DNA of 64,000 nucleotides from Cafeteria roenbergensis (lineage: Eukaryota; Sar; Bigyra; Bicosoecida; Cafeteriaceae). Below, piece after piece: positions 30,921 through 40,709 of this stretch. The number at the start of each line of letters is the position of its first letter. Position 1 is the first letter of the stretch. A program made the position numbers and the translations under genes. A model generated the notes under the pieces. It ran no database searches. It was not told where the DNA came from and was given only the letters and a program-made list of their open reading frames with translations. The stretch covers positions 1-64,000 of the forward strand of contig VLTN01000017.1 in assembly GCA_008330645.1 (NCBI GenBank). Reading direction: 5' to 3'.

Positions 30921-31682
30921 ATGGCAGATGCCAGCATGCCTGGAACCATTGAGTTTGGGAAGCCCATGGGCGGCCGTGGCCGTGGCCGCGGGCGGGGCAG
31001 GGGCGCGGGCGCGAGGCCGGGCAAGCGGCCTCGTCCTTCCGGCGGCGGCGGCGGTGGGCGCCGCGGCAGCAAGGTGGAATCCGTCGTGTTTGACGAGCGG
31101 TCTCGGGCGGAATTCGTGACTGGATTCCGCAAGCGGAAGCAGCAGCGCCGCAAGGAGGCCCAGGAGGCGATCGAGCGGCGCGGCAAGGAGGACCGGCGGG
31201 AGGCGCGGCGGGAGCGCCAGCGGGAGCTTGAGGAGAAGGCAGCGTCGATGGTCATCCCCGATGACCCGCTGCTTGCGCCTGTGGAGCCTTCGGCGGCCGC
31301 GCCTGCCGCAGAGGAGGCGGCCGGGACGTATGAGGACGAGTTCACCCGCAGCACCTTTGGCGCAGGGACCGTGGTTGTGGAGGTGGAGCAGGATGATGAC
31401 GCCAGCTCGTCGGGGGGAGCAGCTAGCGAAGGAGAGGACGAAGGGGAGGAGAGCGACGGGGAGGCTGGCCACGAGGGCGACGCGGGAGAAGAGGCCGATG
31501 ACGCTGCAGCAAGCCAAGGAGCACGCGCTGAACGGGGCGCACCGCCGAGCAAGCGCGGAAGGGGCGCGTCTCGCGGAGGGGGCCGAGGCGGCGGCCGAGG
31601 CGGCGGTCGGGGCCGGGGCGGCGCCCGTGGCCGGGGCGGCTCCCGCGGCCGCGGGGGACGGGGGGGGCGCGGCCGCTCGTAG
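30921..31682 (+). CDS. NOL12: Nucleolar protein 12 / Rrp17 family rRNA-processing factor
   Basis: A 253-residue protein. The family signature lies at residues about 53-110: VVFDERSRAEFVTGFRKRK followed by QQRRKEAQEAIERR and a long basic helix. This closely follows Nop25/NOL12 and yeast Rrp17, 5'-3' exonuclease-associated factors of 60S pre-rRNA processing in the nucleolus. The middle is acidic (EGEDEGEESDGEAG) and both ends carry RGG/GAR repeats typical of nucleolar RNA-binding proteins. Start ATG 30921 is chosen because the family domain follows closely and the upstream in-frame region is not conserved-looking. Single exon; divergent partner of the channel gene. Confidence 0.85.
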   Translation: MADASMPGTIEFGKPMGGRGRGRGRGRGAGARPGKRPRPSGGGGGGRRGSKVESVVFDERSRAEFVTGFRKRKQQRRKEAQEAIERRGKEDRREARRERQRELEEKAASMVIPDDPLLAPVEPSAAAPAAEEAAGTYEDEFTRSTFGAGTVVVEVEQDDDASSSGGAASEGEDEGEESDGEAGHEGDAGEEADDAAASQGARAERGAPPSKRGRGASRGGGRGGGRGGGRGRGGARGRGGSRGRGGRGGRGRS

Positions 31683-32668
31683 GCTCGAGCGCGGCCTTGC
31701 GTGTGCGTGTCACAGGTTCCGCGTGTACCCCAACTGAGCGATGATGTGGCTGCACCAGGGTTCCCAGTGCCACACACATGTCGGAGCAGTACTGACAATG
31801 GATCGTGAGGCAACCGAGGGCACCAGCGCGTGCTTCGAGGCCAATCATCAATCTGCAAAGCGTCGCTGTAACAGGATCGGCACAACTTGTTCCTGGCGTA
31901 CGCCCAGCACCACAGCTTGGTGCAGGGACGAGCTGTGTCCTCCTTTGGCCCAACGCAGTGATTCAATGGGCTGCCTCGCTGGACCTCTCTCTCCCGCAGA
32001 ATCCGTGTAGGATCCGTATCAATTTGACCACTATGTCCTGGCAACTCGTGTGCAGACTCGCCAGCTTGGCAGCGGGCTGACCAGATTCAAATTCGCCCAG
32101 CCGCCGTGGCCACGATGAGTTGGAGCTTTGCCCTACTTCCTGCTGCATGACCGTGTCGGGAGTGTGTGGCACAGCTCAGCTTGCTAGCCGGTATGTGCGA
32201 ACGGTCCGAAGAGCCCAACCAACGAAACCAACACAATTTCCGAACAAATCAAAGCCAGTAAAAAACAAACAAACAAACACAAAACAAGTCACACAAGTGA
32301 GCAGTAGCCACGTCGTCGCCCTCTTATGAGAGGGAGTGTGCCGCGTTGAGCTTGTCGTGTATGCAGCTCTGAAAGCCTTGTTAAATGCACAAGTTTGCGA
32401 TTCTTTGGAGTGTGTTGTGCCGCCTGCCAAGGATGTCCCGCACATCGTGCTTGGCCAAGGACACGCGAACCGTACTCTCCCGCCCATGGAAGGAGCCTTC
32501 TCGACGAGCAGCCGTACCGGGCCATCGCACAAGACCAGGCATCCGGCGAATCCGAGCAGCCGGGTCGGAGGCAACCCTCGGTGGTCGCAGTTGCAGAGCC
32601 GATGCTTCGGGCCGCCGTCGATTCTGTGGAACTCCACTCCAACGCCGCGGACGGGCGGGCGCGCTCCG
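31683..32668. other. Long intergenic region of lower GC
   Basis: Almost 1 kb between NOL12 and PI31 with no supported gene. It is clearly less GC-rich than its surroundings, with an A-rich CAAA-type microsatellite at about 32260-32290. It should hold the NOL12 3' end and PI31 promoter. A small RNA gene or unannotated exon cannot be excluded. Confidence 0.4.
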
Positions 32669-33853
32669 ATGGCGTCCCCGTCGCTCCCGCAGCGGGTGGG
32701 CGACGCGCTGGCCACTGCTGGGCAAACTGCCAAGACGCCTCTTGACGCGCTCGCGGCCGTCGTGGCCGTGGTTTGCCGGGAGGCCGGCCTGCGCTCTCTG
32801 CAGCCGAGCGCCGGAGAGGGCAGTCCGCTCCAGGCCGCACCGGGCACCGGCGCCCTGTTTCGCGAGGTCTGCTCGACGGGCGGTGCAGGCGGCGCCTCAT
32901 CGGGCTCGGATGGGCCGGCCGAGCGGGAATTGCTCTTCGCCGCGGAGCGAGCAGCCAAGGAGCTTTCTGGGCCAACTCCCGCGCTCCAGATCCAGCTCGT
33001 GCAGGGCGGCGACACCGTGTTTGTAACTGGCATCGTGGTGCGCTGCGACAGGACAGGGGACGTGATGGCGGGGCCGTTTGGCGCCGAGCTCGACGTCAAG
33101 CGCTGGACGGTGGCGGGCGGCACCGACGCGCCGTCTCTGCTTGCGCCCCTGTGGGACCCCTCTGCCGCGAAGCGTCTCACGGAAGAAGTCGCAAACGGGC
33201 TCATCCAGCCCGCCAGCGCGGTCATGCTGGCGGCCTGTTCCGACGCGGCTCCCGCCGGGGGCGGAGCGGCATCGAGGCTTGCGACCGGCGCTGCTGGGGC
33301 AGGCCGCCGGCCGGAGGTGTGGAGCGTGTCACAGGTGCCGCGCGCCACTGGCAAGCGCAGCAGTCCTGCGCTCCCGGGCTTTGCGGCTGCCGAGCCGCTG
33401 CCCACTGCGGCGAGCCGCCGGTCAGCGTCAGCCGCTGCTGCCGCGGCCGGGCGGCTCGACGAGGTGCCAGGGGCTGCAGGTAGCCGGCTGTCCGTCCCGG
33501 TGCGCGGGCCCGCGCGGTCCGGGCCGCTCAACCCCGACCTGGAGCCCGGCGGGGGGGCGTTCGTGGGCATGGGCGGAGCGGGAACCGGGCCGATGGGAAT
33601 CGGCGGCGGTTTCGGCGGCGGGGGCGGCATGCTAGTGGGGCCCGGCCACCCAGGCTTCGGAATGGGGGGAATGGGCGGTTTGGGCGGCGCCGGGGGCGTT
33701 GGGGGGGCGAGGTTCGACCCAGTAGGACCCCCGGGCACCGGGCCGGGCACAGGCCGGGGCGGCAGGGCGTCCGGCCGCGGCGGCCTCCACAGGGACTTGC
33801 TCCAGCCCCCCGGCTGGGACGGAACGGGGGGCGATGATGACTCGCTCATGTGA
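32669..33853 (+). CDS. PSMF1: Proteasome inhibitor/regulator PI31-like protein
   Basis: A 394-residue protein. Its N-terminal half (about 1-180) resembles the PI31 FP domain in layout, with helices rich in Ala/Leu and strands around ALQIQLVQGGDTVFVTG. The C-terminal third is the family hallmark: GPLNPDLEPGGG, Gly/Met-rich GGGMLVGPGHPGFG, GARFDPVGPPGTGPG and a final LLQPPGWDGTGGDDDSLM. This matches the Pro/Gly-rich tail by which PI31 binds the 20S proteasome. It should act on proteasome activity or assembly in the cytosol. ATG 32669 (TCCGATGGCG) places the start directly before the first helix. Single exon. Identification rests mainly on the tail. Confidence 0.8.
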   Translation: MASPSLPQRVGDALATAGQTAKTPLDALAAVVAVVCREAGLRSLQPSAGEGSPLQAAPGTGALFREVCSTGGAGGASSGSDGPAERELLFAAERAAKELSGPTPALQIQLVQGGDTVFVTGIVVRCDRTGDVMAGPFGAELDVKRWTVAGGTDAPSLLAPLWDPSAAKRLTEEVANGLIQPASAVMLAACSDAAPAGGGAASRLATGAAGAGRRPEVWSVSQVPRATGKRSSPALPGFAAAEPLPTAASRRSASAAAAAAGRLDEVPGAAGSRLSVPVRGPARSGPLNPDLEPGGGAFVGMGGAGTGPMGIGGGFGGGGGMLVGPGHPGFGMGGMGGLGGAGGVGGARFDPVGPPGTGPGTGRGGRASGRGGLHRDLLQPPGWDGTGGDDDSLM

Positions 33854-34227
33854 CCCGGCGTGCGCATCTCTCGCGGGCGAAACCGCGCCGCCTCATCGGC
33901 GCTGTCCCTCGCACGCCGCGGATCACGCAGACGGTGGCTTGCGCCTCGGCGCCCGCATGACTGCCGCGCAGCGTTGGGTATTCGTGATCCGCGGCGAAAC
34001 GGCCGCGTGGGGAGGCGAGGCGTGGCTGGAGCAAGCGAGCGCAGCAACGGGCCCCTCACTGTCGCCGCCCGGCCTGCGCACGCTGCTTGCATTGCGCCAC
34101 GATGGCCTTGTGCCGCGCGCGCGCGCTCAGCCCGCAAGCACGCAAAAACGAAGACTCCCGCCAAACAATTTCAACCCCCCCCCCCACCCCCCCATCCACA
34201 CCCACTCTCCCATGCCGACTTCAGAAG
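33854..34227. other. Convergent intergenic region with C-rich tract
   Basis: 374 bp between two facing stop codons. A C-rich tract with two long C runs and interspersed A/T lies at about 34165-34215. No gene is supported. Confidence 0.45.
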
Positions 34228-35066
34228 CTAGGCCTCCGCCCCGGCGTAGAGGCCCTCGGCCGCGGCGTGGCTCAGCATGCTCGCGACGCCGGGCGAGGGC
34301 GTGGCCAGGCCGGGCAACGCGCAGGCCAGCGTCTGGTCCAGCGACGGCAGCCCCGCGGCGGCATCGTCGTCCGTCGCCCCCGCAGTGGGGCTCGAGGCCA
34401 GCGCCGCCCTGGAGCTCTGCGCGGCCGCGGCGGCGTCGTCGGCGCGGTTCCGGAGCCAGCCGCGCGGCTGCGAGCCCTCGGCGGCCGGCAGGGGCTGCCA
34501 CGCCGGCGCAGGGTGCGCTGACTGGTGCAAGTTGGGCACTGGCGCCGCGATGGCTGCGGGAGCAGGGCCAGCGAGAGGCACAGCGATGGAGAGAGAGAGA
34601 GAGCGAGAGCGGAATTGCGCAACTGAGCAGCAGCGTTCCGGGCGGGAGAGCTGCAGGGGCCGGCGAAGAGCGCACTCGCCTGCGGGCGGGCTTGACGGGC
34701 TCACCTGACGCGACGTGCATGTCCGCAAGGGAGTCTGTGGCCCGCTCCTCGGCGCCACCGAGGGCGTGCTGGCGGCGGACTTGCTGCTGCCGCAAGCCGA
34801 CCAGCTCGCCGGCCCGTACGCTCACCACCGCGCGAGCCAGCACTGCCTCGTTGACGACCATCTGCGTGGCCCATCGAAGTTCAAAACGGGCACACGGTGC
34901 CGTGGTTTGTGTCTGGCGGGGACGCGCAGGGGCGCGAGCGGCTGTGTTGGTCTGCGCTCACGTCTTCTGCCACCCCGTCCAGGACGGCGCCTGCCCTGCG
35001 GGCCTCGCCCGCAAGCATGTACCGCATAGGCTGCACGGCGTCCCGCGGCGGGCCTGGCGCAGCCAT
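34228..35066 (-). CDS. Unknown three-exon protein (190 residues)
   Basis: The model has exons 35066-34962, 34861-34705 and 34538-34228, with donors GTGAGC and GTGAGC, acceptors CACGCAG and GCGCCAG, and matching phases. The first 85 residues are predicted mostly helical (RYMLAGEARRAGAVLDGVAE, then VLARAVVSVRAGELVGLRQQ). The rest is Ala/Pro-rich with a possible conserved patch LPSLDQTLACALPGL. I do not recognise the family. Helical, charged, cytosolic; no signal peptide or membrane segment. The consistent phase across both introns argues that it is a real gene. It lies 280 bp downstream of eS6, same strand. Confidence 0.55.
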
Positions 35067-35346
35067 GCGGCCCTCGCTCGCAGCCGGGGAGTGGCCGGCC
35101 GTCCCTCTGGCGCGTGCGTGCACGAGGCTCTGCTCGAGACGCGTGTTCCGAGGCGCCAGAGGCTGAGACCAGCGTGTGTCGAGGGCGCGCGGGCTCTGTG
35201 CGTGGTGCAGGGCGCTGGAGGCCGCGAGGGCGAGCCACGGCTGCGGGTTCACCTCTCGTCACAATGAGCACGCGCACACGACGCAAGCACAACCAACCGT
35301 ACAACCCAGCGGTGCCTCGTCCTTGCGCGCAGTACTGTCGTCAGGC

Positions 35347-36526
35347 TCAAGCCTTGCCGCTGCGGCGGCTGGAGCGGCGAGCGGCGGCGCTCTCGCGGCG
35401 CTCGTCGGCGCGGGCCTTGATGAGGGCCTCGTACTCGGCGGCCTCGGAGCGCGCCTTTTCGCGGGCGGCCACCTTGGAGGCCTGGTACTGCTGCTTGCGC
35501 ATCACGCGGCGGGGGGTGACAAGGCGCTGGATCTTGGGGGACTTGGTCACGGTGCGGCCCTTGCGGGTCACGTCGCGCTTGATGACGTAGTCCTCGACCT
35601 TGTCCTCCGGGGACAGGTTGAACAGCTTGCGGATGTTGTTGGCGCGCTTGGGGCCGAGGCGGCGGGGGCGCACGGACGCCTCGTCGGTGAGGCCGGGGAA
35701 CTCCTTGCCGGCCTTGACCACAACGAGCTGGATGACCGAGATGTCGGGGCCGATGATGCAGCCGCGGACGGACTTGCGCTTGCGCTCGCCGGCGCGGCGG
35801 GGGCGGTAGTAGGTCATGCCCTTGGACATGAGCAGGCGCACGCGCTCGCCACGGAGCACACCCTGCATCATGGGGAAGCCCTGCTTGTCGTTGCCGCCAG
35901 CGATGCGGAAGATGAAGTCCTCGAACTCGTCGCCGAGGGCCTTGCCGTCAACCTCCTGGGAGATGCGCTTGTCGTAGAAGGACGCGCTGCGACGCAAACG
36001 GAAACGACCACAACGAGCAGCCCAGTCGGGTCAGCAGCGGGCTCGGCGTGGCCGCGGGGGGAGGCCGCGATGCTTGGTGCCGGCAAGTTCCTCCCGCAGT
36101 GCCGCTCCCCGACCGCCACACGGCGGCTCCCCGACCAAAGTCCGCCCCCGTGGCCCCTTCCAGTGCCAGGTGCTCCGCGGAGCCGCGGGCCGTTGCCGCG
36201 CCCGCGGCTTCCCGAGGGTCCGCAGCGGGCCGCGCTGCCAGCGCCAGGCGCAAGCCGGCTGGGCGCGAGTCGACGTCTCTGCCCGCAAAGCGGCGCCCCC
36301 TGGGCGCCCAGGCAGTGCTGCAAGGCGCACTCACAGCTTCTTCTCGTCGTCGATCTCGATGCACTTCATGGTGCCGGTGGCGGGGTTGGCGATGTTGAAC
36401 TGCGGGCACAGGGCGGCGGGCGAAAGCGCTCCAAAAACCGTGACGGGCGAGCCGCTCGAGCCTCATCACCCCCCCCGCTTCCCCTGCGCGCGCCCCGCGG
36501 CACGAGCGCGTCCGCCTCACCTTCAT
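35347..36526 (-). CDS. RPS6: Ribosomal protein eS6 (RPS6), three exons
   Basis: Exon 1 is only the six bases ATGAAG (36526-36521), followed by donor GTGAGG. Exon 2 is 36399-36335 ([21 protein letters not shown]). Exon 3 is 35986-35347. Phases agree and give 236 residues, close to human 249. Family blocks are clear: [12 protein letters not shown]-like [41 protein letters not shown]-like [18 protein letters not shown] and [10 protein letters not shown]. The tail ends [11 protein letters not shown], so an S6-kinase-type Arg-Arg-Ser-Ser site may persist. It is a component of the 40S subunit. Placing an intron directly after the first codons is common in ribosomal protein genes. Confidence 0.95.
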
Positions 36527-37272
36527 GGTGGAAAGTGACGCTGACGAAGGCGCCTGGAGGTCTCCCGCTTAGACCGTGGTGCCGCGAGGGAGCCGAAGGC
36601 TTCACGGCCCGGAAGGAGCGATGCGCGCCGATTCGGCTCTGCCGCCGCGGGCCGGCCAGCGCATGGCCAGGCCCTGCAGCTCCGAGTTGCAGCAGCGCCG
36701 CTTGCCGCCTGCGCGGCCTCGGCCCGCAGCGACCGCATGCGCCAGGCGAAGCGTGCCTCGGTCGGCAGGGTGTGTGCTCGCGTCGCACCCGTTTTGTGGG
36801 GCGCGAGTGCGTGCTGGGCGAGAGTTTGCCGGTTCGCGAGGCCTTTGGCGGGTCCCGGCGCCTTGCGGCCGTGCGGCCCGCGGGCGGAGGGGCGGTCCCA
36901 TGCAGGCTTCGGAAGCAGCTCGGGCAGCTCCATTCACGCAAGGGGAGGGTGTCTGCCCATCGGCAGCGCGGTGCACAGCACAGGCGGTCAAATGCAAACA
37001 TCACATCAGGGGGCTCACGGTCGCTCCACGCGCCACGCACCGTCGGCAACGGGCGGGGGTGCTGCCCGCGGCCACAGCGCCCCGTGCCTGACACCGGCCA
37101 GGCCATCGCTGGGCACACGGGCGCGCAATCATCGGCCGCGGGCGGGACGGGGCACCATCGGGCGGGCCGGCTCGGGCCGCGGGGGTGGCGGGGCTTGGCT
37201 GGTTCCAAACCGCGCGGCAGGCGGCCGACGCGGGGACGCAGGGCAAGCGCGCGGGTTGCTCGCCGCGGCCCA
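36527..37272. other. Upstream region of eS6
   Basis: About 750 bp between the eS6 start and the stop of the next minus-strand gene. Reading frames here show no recognisable domain or codon pattern. It probably holds the eS6 promoter and the downstream gene's 3' end. Confidence 0.4.
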
Positions 37273-37980
37273 TCAGGCGTCGAGCCGCGCTTTGTGCGAC
37301 CGCCTGGCGAACTCGGCCATGATCCCGGGGTTGGTGAAGCCCAGCCGGTTCTGCACGGGCTTGCCCACCTGGCGCTGCGCGAAGCGTGACGTGGTCATGT
37401 AGGGGTGCGCTTGCCTGGCCACGGCCGGCACGCCCGACGAGAGCTTCATCGTGGTCTCCGACGGGCGCGGCATGCGCTTGAAGTCCTGCCGCAAGCGGTT
37501 CCTGGCGGCGTTGGGGTGGTAAGGCATCGGCGTCTTGCGTCGCGAGCCCGCAGACATGCTTGCCACGGCGCTGAAGGACGCCGCGGCCGACGAGCGGGCC
37601 ATGGCGCGAGAGGTGTCGTTGACCATGGAGGGCGACGCGCCGAAGGCGTCGCCGTGGAGGCCGATGGCCGGCTTGAAGGGCTTGGCCGAGGTCTTGAACG
37701 GCACGGACATGAGGACGCCCCCGCGCATGACCGTGCGGCGCGCGTGCACGGTGCGGGTGGCGGAGAGCGAGGCGGGCTTCCGAGTCCGGGTTCCGCCCAT
37801 GCCCTCGATGCCCCCGCGGGAGGCTCGCAGCGACTGCCGCGCCTGGTCGCGCGCCTGCGACGGCCGCTCCGAATGGCCGTCGCCAGCGCGGGCTCCGCGT
37901 CCGGCTTGCGCCGCGGGGGCCGTCCGGGTCATCCGGAAGGAGGCGCCACCCGAGTCCATTTTGGCGGTGCCTACGGCCAC
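37273..37980 (-). CDS. Unknown basic protein (235 residues)
   Basis: A single exon from ATG 37980. It is rich in Arg, Ser, Ala, with no signal peptide, membrane helix or coiled coil. Short aromatic/Pro motifs recur: SVPFKTSAKPFKP, TPMPYHPNAARNRL, AHPYMTTSRFAQ and LGFTNPGIMAEFARRS. This spaced-motif, basic style is seen in axonemal microtubule-associated proteins, but I cannot name a family and the link is weak. It is divergently paired (338 bp) with the large Gly-rich protein to its right, perhaps sharing a promoter. Confidence 0.55.
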   Translation of the reverse strand: MAVGTAKMDSGGASFRMTRTAPAAQAGRGARAGDGHSERPSQARDQARQSLRASRGGIEGMGGTRTRKPASLSATRTVHARRTVMRGGVLMSVPFKTSAKPFKPAIGLHGDAFGASPSMVNDTSRAMARSSAAASFSAVASMSAGSRRKTPMPYHPNAARNRLRQDFKRMPRPSETTMKLSSGVPAVARQAHPYMTTSRFAQRQVGKPVQNRLGFTNPGIMAEFARRSHKARLDA

Positions 37981-38318
37981 GGCGGGGAGCTGGGGTCAGT
38001 TGGCAGCCACGCGTGCCGGGATGGCAGGGTGGATGCGCGGGGCCGCAACCACGTCTCGCCGAAAACGCCCCGTTTTGCTTGGCGGTGCGACCTGCTCTGC
38101 CGCGGCTCGCAACGGGCGGAACGCCGGCGGCTCGTCGGCGGGGCAACGGCAATGCAGAGTGCCGCCCCGCCCCGCCGCGAGCGCACTCCGCCGCGAGCGC
38201 GCCCCCCTCCGCCCGCTGAGGCCGGCCCTCCCCGCTCGGCAAGGCTGCTCTCGCCTGCCCGCTTGGTCGGCTCGCCGGCCCCTCGTCCCGCGCGCGCGGG
38301 CTGCCCCGAGCTGCCGGG
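37981..38318. promoter_or_regulatory. Divergent promoter region
   Basis: 338 bp between outward-facing start codons of the basic protein and the Gly/Ser-rich protein. It is GC-rich, with no supported coding frame and no evident core promoter motif. Confidence 0.4.
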
Positions 38319-40505
38319 ATGGAATTCGGGCAGTCCTCCGCGCTGCCGGCCGGGAGCGCCGGGTCGGGCCGCCTGTTCGGCCCGGGCGGCGAGTTCGTGG
38401 GCCGGCCCACCACGCAGGCCGAGCAGGCCGCGGCTGACCGCGAGGCGTCGGCGGCGGCCTCCGCTCTCGAGAACAAAATCGCAGAGATCGCGGACGGCCT
38501 CAGCAGCGCCTTCTCCTCCGGCCCGTACGCCACGCTGATGTCCAGCTCTGCGGCGGCGAGGGCCGGCAGGGGCGGCAGGCGGGACAGGCGCCGCAACCGC
38601 GCCGGCGGCCGCCGCAGAGCGGCGCTCGACCGCAGCGGGGCGCGCGCCGACCAGCAGGCCGGCTGGGCGCAGCCCGGCTCCCGCAGCGCCATCGGCACCC
38701 CCGGGTACATCGCCGAGGAGCGCAAGGGCGCGCACTCGCCCGGCAGCGACCCGTTGTTCCACAGCGGGCGCTCGGGCGACGCATGGCTCGAGGCCGACGA
38801 CTCTGCCGGCGCGTCCGCGCCCAGCTCCGCCACGGGGTTCGGGCGGGGCCACGGCGAGTCAGCAGGCAGCTACAGCGCGTCGTTCGGCGGCTCCAGGGGC
38901 CTGTTTGAGGGCGGGGCCGACGGCAGGGGGGCGTCGCGCGACTGGCTGAGGTCGCGGGCGTCGCTCTCGGGGGCGGGCTCCCGGGGGGGCGCCGGCGGCG
39001 GGACCGGTGGCGGGACCGGGCCCGGGCACGCCCACGACGCGGACGGCTTCCTCGGCGAGGGCTCGTCGGTGCAGCGCCCGGCGTCGGTGCTTGCGCGGGA
39101 CGCGGACCGTGCGGTCGCCAGCTCTCGGGCAGCCGCCCGCTGGGGCTCCGCTGGCATGTCCGGACCGCCTCCCGACTCGGCCGGGGACTGGCACCCCCAC
39201 GGCCAGGGCCTTGCCTACGGCCGGGACGGAGGTTCCGTGCTTGGCTCTGCCGCCGACTCGCGGGGGAGTCTCCCCGCGGCGAACAGCTCTGCCGGCGAAG
39301 ACGTCGGGCGCATGGTGGCAGAGCACGTGTTCCACGGGCGGCGCGGCGCGGCGCTGGATGCCAGCGACGCGGTGACACGGGCGGCGAACCGCGCACTGTT
39401 GCGGTCGTCGGGACGCGGCGCGGGCTCTGCCAGCTCCTCGGTCCTGGCAGCGTCTGCCGCGGGGAGGGGCCCTGCGCCAGCCGGCTCGGTGCCAGGCCCT
39501 GCGGCGGCTTCGTCGTCGCGGGGGCTGGGTGCCGGCGGTGCCGGCGGTGCTTCGGCCCCGGTGCTGCCCCGGGCCAGGGACGGCGGAAAGGCCTCTCTCT
39601 CCGGGGGCGGCGGTGCGGCGAAGGACCGCGTGGGGGGGCTCAGCAGCGGCCGCAGCGGCGCGGGGGCTGGCAGCAGCGTGCCGGGCACTGGACGGTCGAC
39701 GGCGCGCCGTAAGCTGGGCCGCAGCCGGCTCAAGCAAACGGGGAAGCCGGCCACGGTGGAGGATATGGCCGGCACCAGCCACATGCCCCGCGGGGCGGCG
39801 CTCGCCCGGGCGGCGGCGCTGGCTAGCAATTCGATATCTGTGTCCGGGCTGCCGCGGCCCGCGAACTCGGGCTTCGACGCCGACGCGCTGCAGTCGCAGA
39901 ACGTGCGCGCAGTGGGCGCGCACATGCGGCGGTTTCAGCGGGAGATGATGGACCTGAAAACCGGCGGTTTCGGCGGGGGCAAGCCGCGGGGCATCCTCGA
40001 CCCGGCAGTGGACCAGCTGCTCGCCAGCCTGCCGCCGCTGCAGGCGCCCGGCGTGGAGCCGAAGCTTGACAAGATGTCGGGGCTGCCGCCGCGGCTGCTG
40101 GGCGCGAAGCTCACGCCGCTGGAGGAGGAGCGCCAGAAGGCCCGGCTGTCGCGCCCGGCGGCCGACGGGCCGGGCGCCACTGGCGCGGGCGCCGGCGCGG
40201 GCGTGGGCGCAGGCGGGGGCGCGGGGGCAGGGCAGCGGTCCCCCTGCGCGCTCTGCCAGTTCCCCTTCGCGCGGGTCAACCTGGTGACCCCAGTCACGCG
40301 GAAGGCGGTGTTCACCCTCATCGGCAAGTGGGGCGCGGACCCGGCGGTGACGTTTGGCGCCGCGGCGGCCGCCCGGCTGCGACTGCCCCCCGCCTGCTAC
40401 GAGGTGGTGCGGGTGTGCCGCTTCTGCACGCAGTTCTTCGACGCCGCTGTGGAGGAGGCGCAGCGCGGCCAGCTCACGGCGGACGCCGACTCGACCATGG
40501 CTTGA
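38319..40505 (+). CDS. Large Gly/Ser-rich protein with C-terminal four-cysteine domain (unknown family)
   Basis: 728 residues, single exon. Residues 1-70 are helical. Residues 80-480 are low-complexity Gly/Ser/Arg. From about 480 the sequence becomes more ordered (RRKLGRSRLKQTGK; QNVRAVGAHMRRFQREMMDL; LDKMSGLPPRLLGAKLTPLEEER). The C-terminus (about 640-715) has two Cys pairs, CALC and CRFC, about 65 residues apart, framing NLVTPVTRKAVFTLIGKWG and LPPACYEVVRVCRFCTQFFD. The pairs could bind one zinc in a treble-clef or FYVE-like manner, but FYVE signatures (WxxD, RRHHC) are absent. I do not recognise it as a named family. No targeting signal. ATG 38319 (GGGATGGAATT) is the first in the frame after the divergent gap. 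Confidence 0.65.
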   Translation: MEFGQSSALPAGSAGSGRLFGPGGEFVGRPTTQAEQAAADREASAAASALENKIAEIADGLSSAFSSGPYATLMSSSAAARAGRGGRRDRRRNRAGGRRRAALDRSGARADQQAGWAQPGSRSAIGTPGYIAEERKGAHSPGSDPLFHSGRSGDAWLEADDSAGASAPSSATGFGRGHGESAGSYSASFGGSRGLFEGGADGRGASRDWLRSRASLSGAGSRGGAGGGTGGGTGPGHAHDADGFLGEGSSVQRPASVLARDADRAVASSRAAARWGSAGMSGPPPDSAGDWHPHGQGLAYGRDGGSVLGSAADSRGSLPAANSSAGEDVGRMVAEHVFHGRRGAALDASDAVTRAANRALLRSSGRGAGSASSSVLAASAAGRGPAPAGSVPGPAAASSSRGLGAGGAGGASAPVLPRARDGGKASLSGGGGAAKDRVGGLSSGRSGAGAGSSVPGTGRSTARRKLGRSRLKQTGKPATVEDMAGTSHMPRGAALARAAALASNSISVSGLPRPANSGFDADALQSQNVRAVGAHMRRFQREMMDLKTGGFGGGKPRGILDPAVDQLLASLPPLQAPGVEPKLDKMSGLPPRLLGAKLTPLEEERQKARLSRPAADGPGATGAGAGAGVGAGGGAGAGQRSPCALCQFPFARVNLVTPVTRKAVFTLIGKWGADPAVTFGAAAAARLRLPPACYEVVRVCRFCTQFFDAAVEEAQRGQLTADADSTMA

Positions 40506-40709
40506 TGCAGCCCCGGCAAGCGGCACCCGGCGCCTTTGGCTAGGCAGCGCGGTGGTGGTTGCGTGTCTGCGCGTAATTTGCTTTTTGTCGCGGGGCGGGG
40601 CGGGGGCGAGGGCGGGGAGGGGGGAGTTCGAGTGCGTGCTGCAACCTGTGTCGCCGGTCGCAACGATGCATCGAGTGTTGTGCATCTAGTGCCGGACTCA
40701 GGGCCAGAC

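Noticed and set aside
33834-35267. Long plus-strand open frame over 33.8-35.3 kb
   Set aside because: It overlaps the better-supported three-exon minus-strand gene, shows no domain, and is an expected by-product of very high GC.
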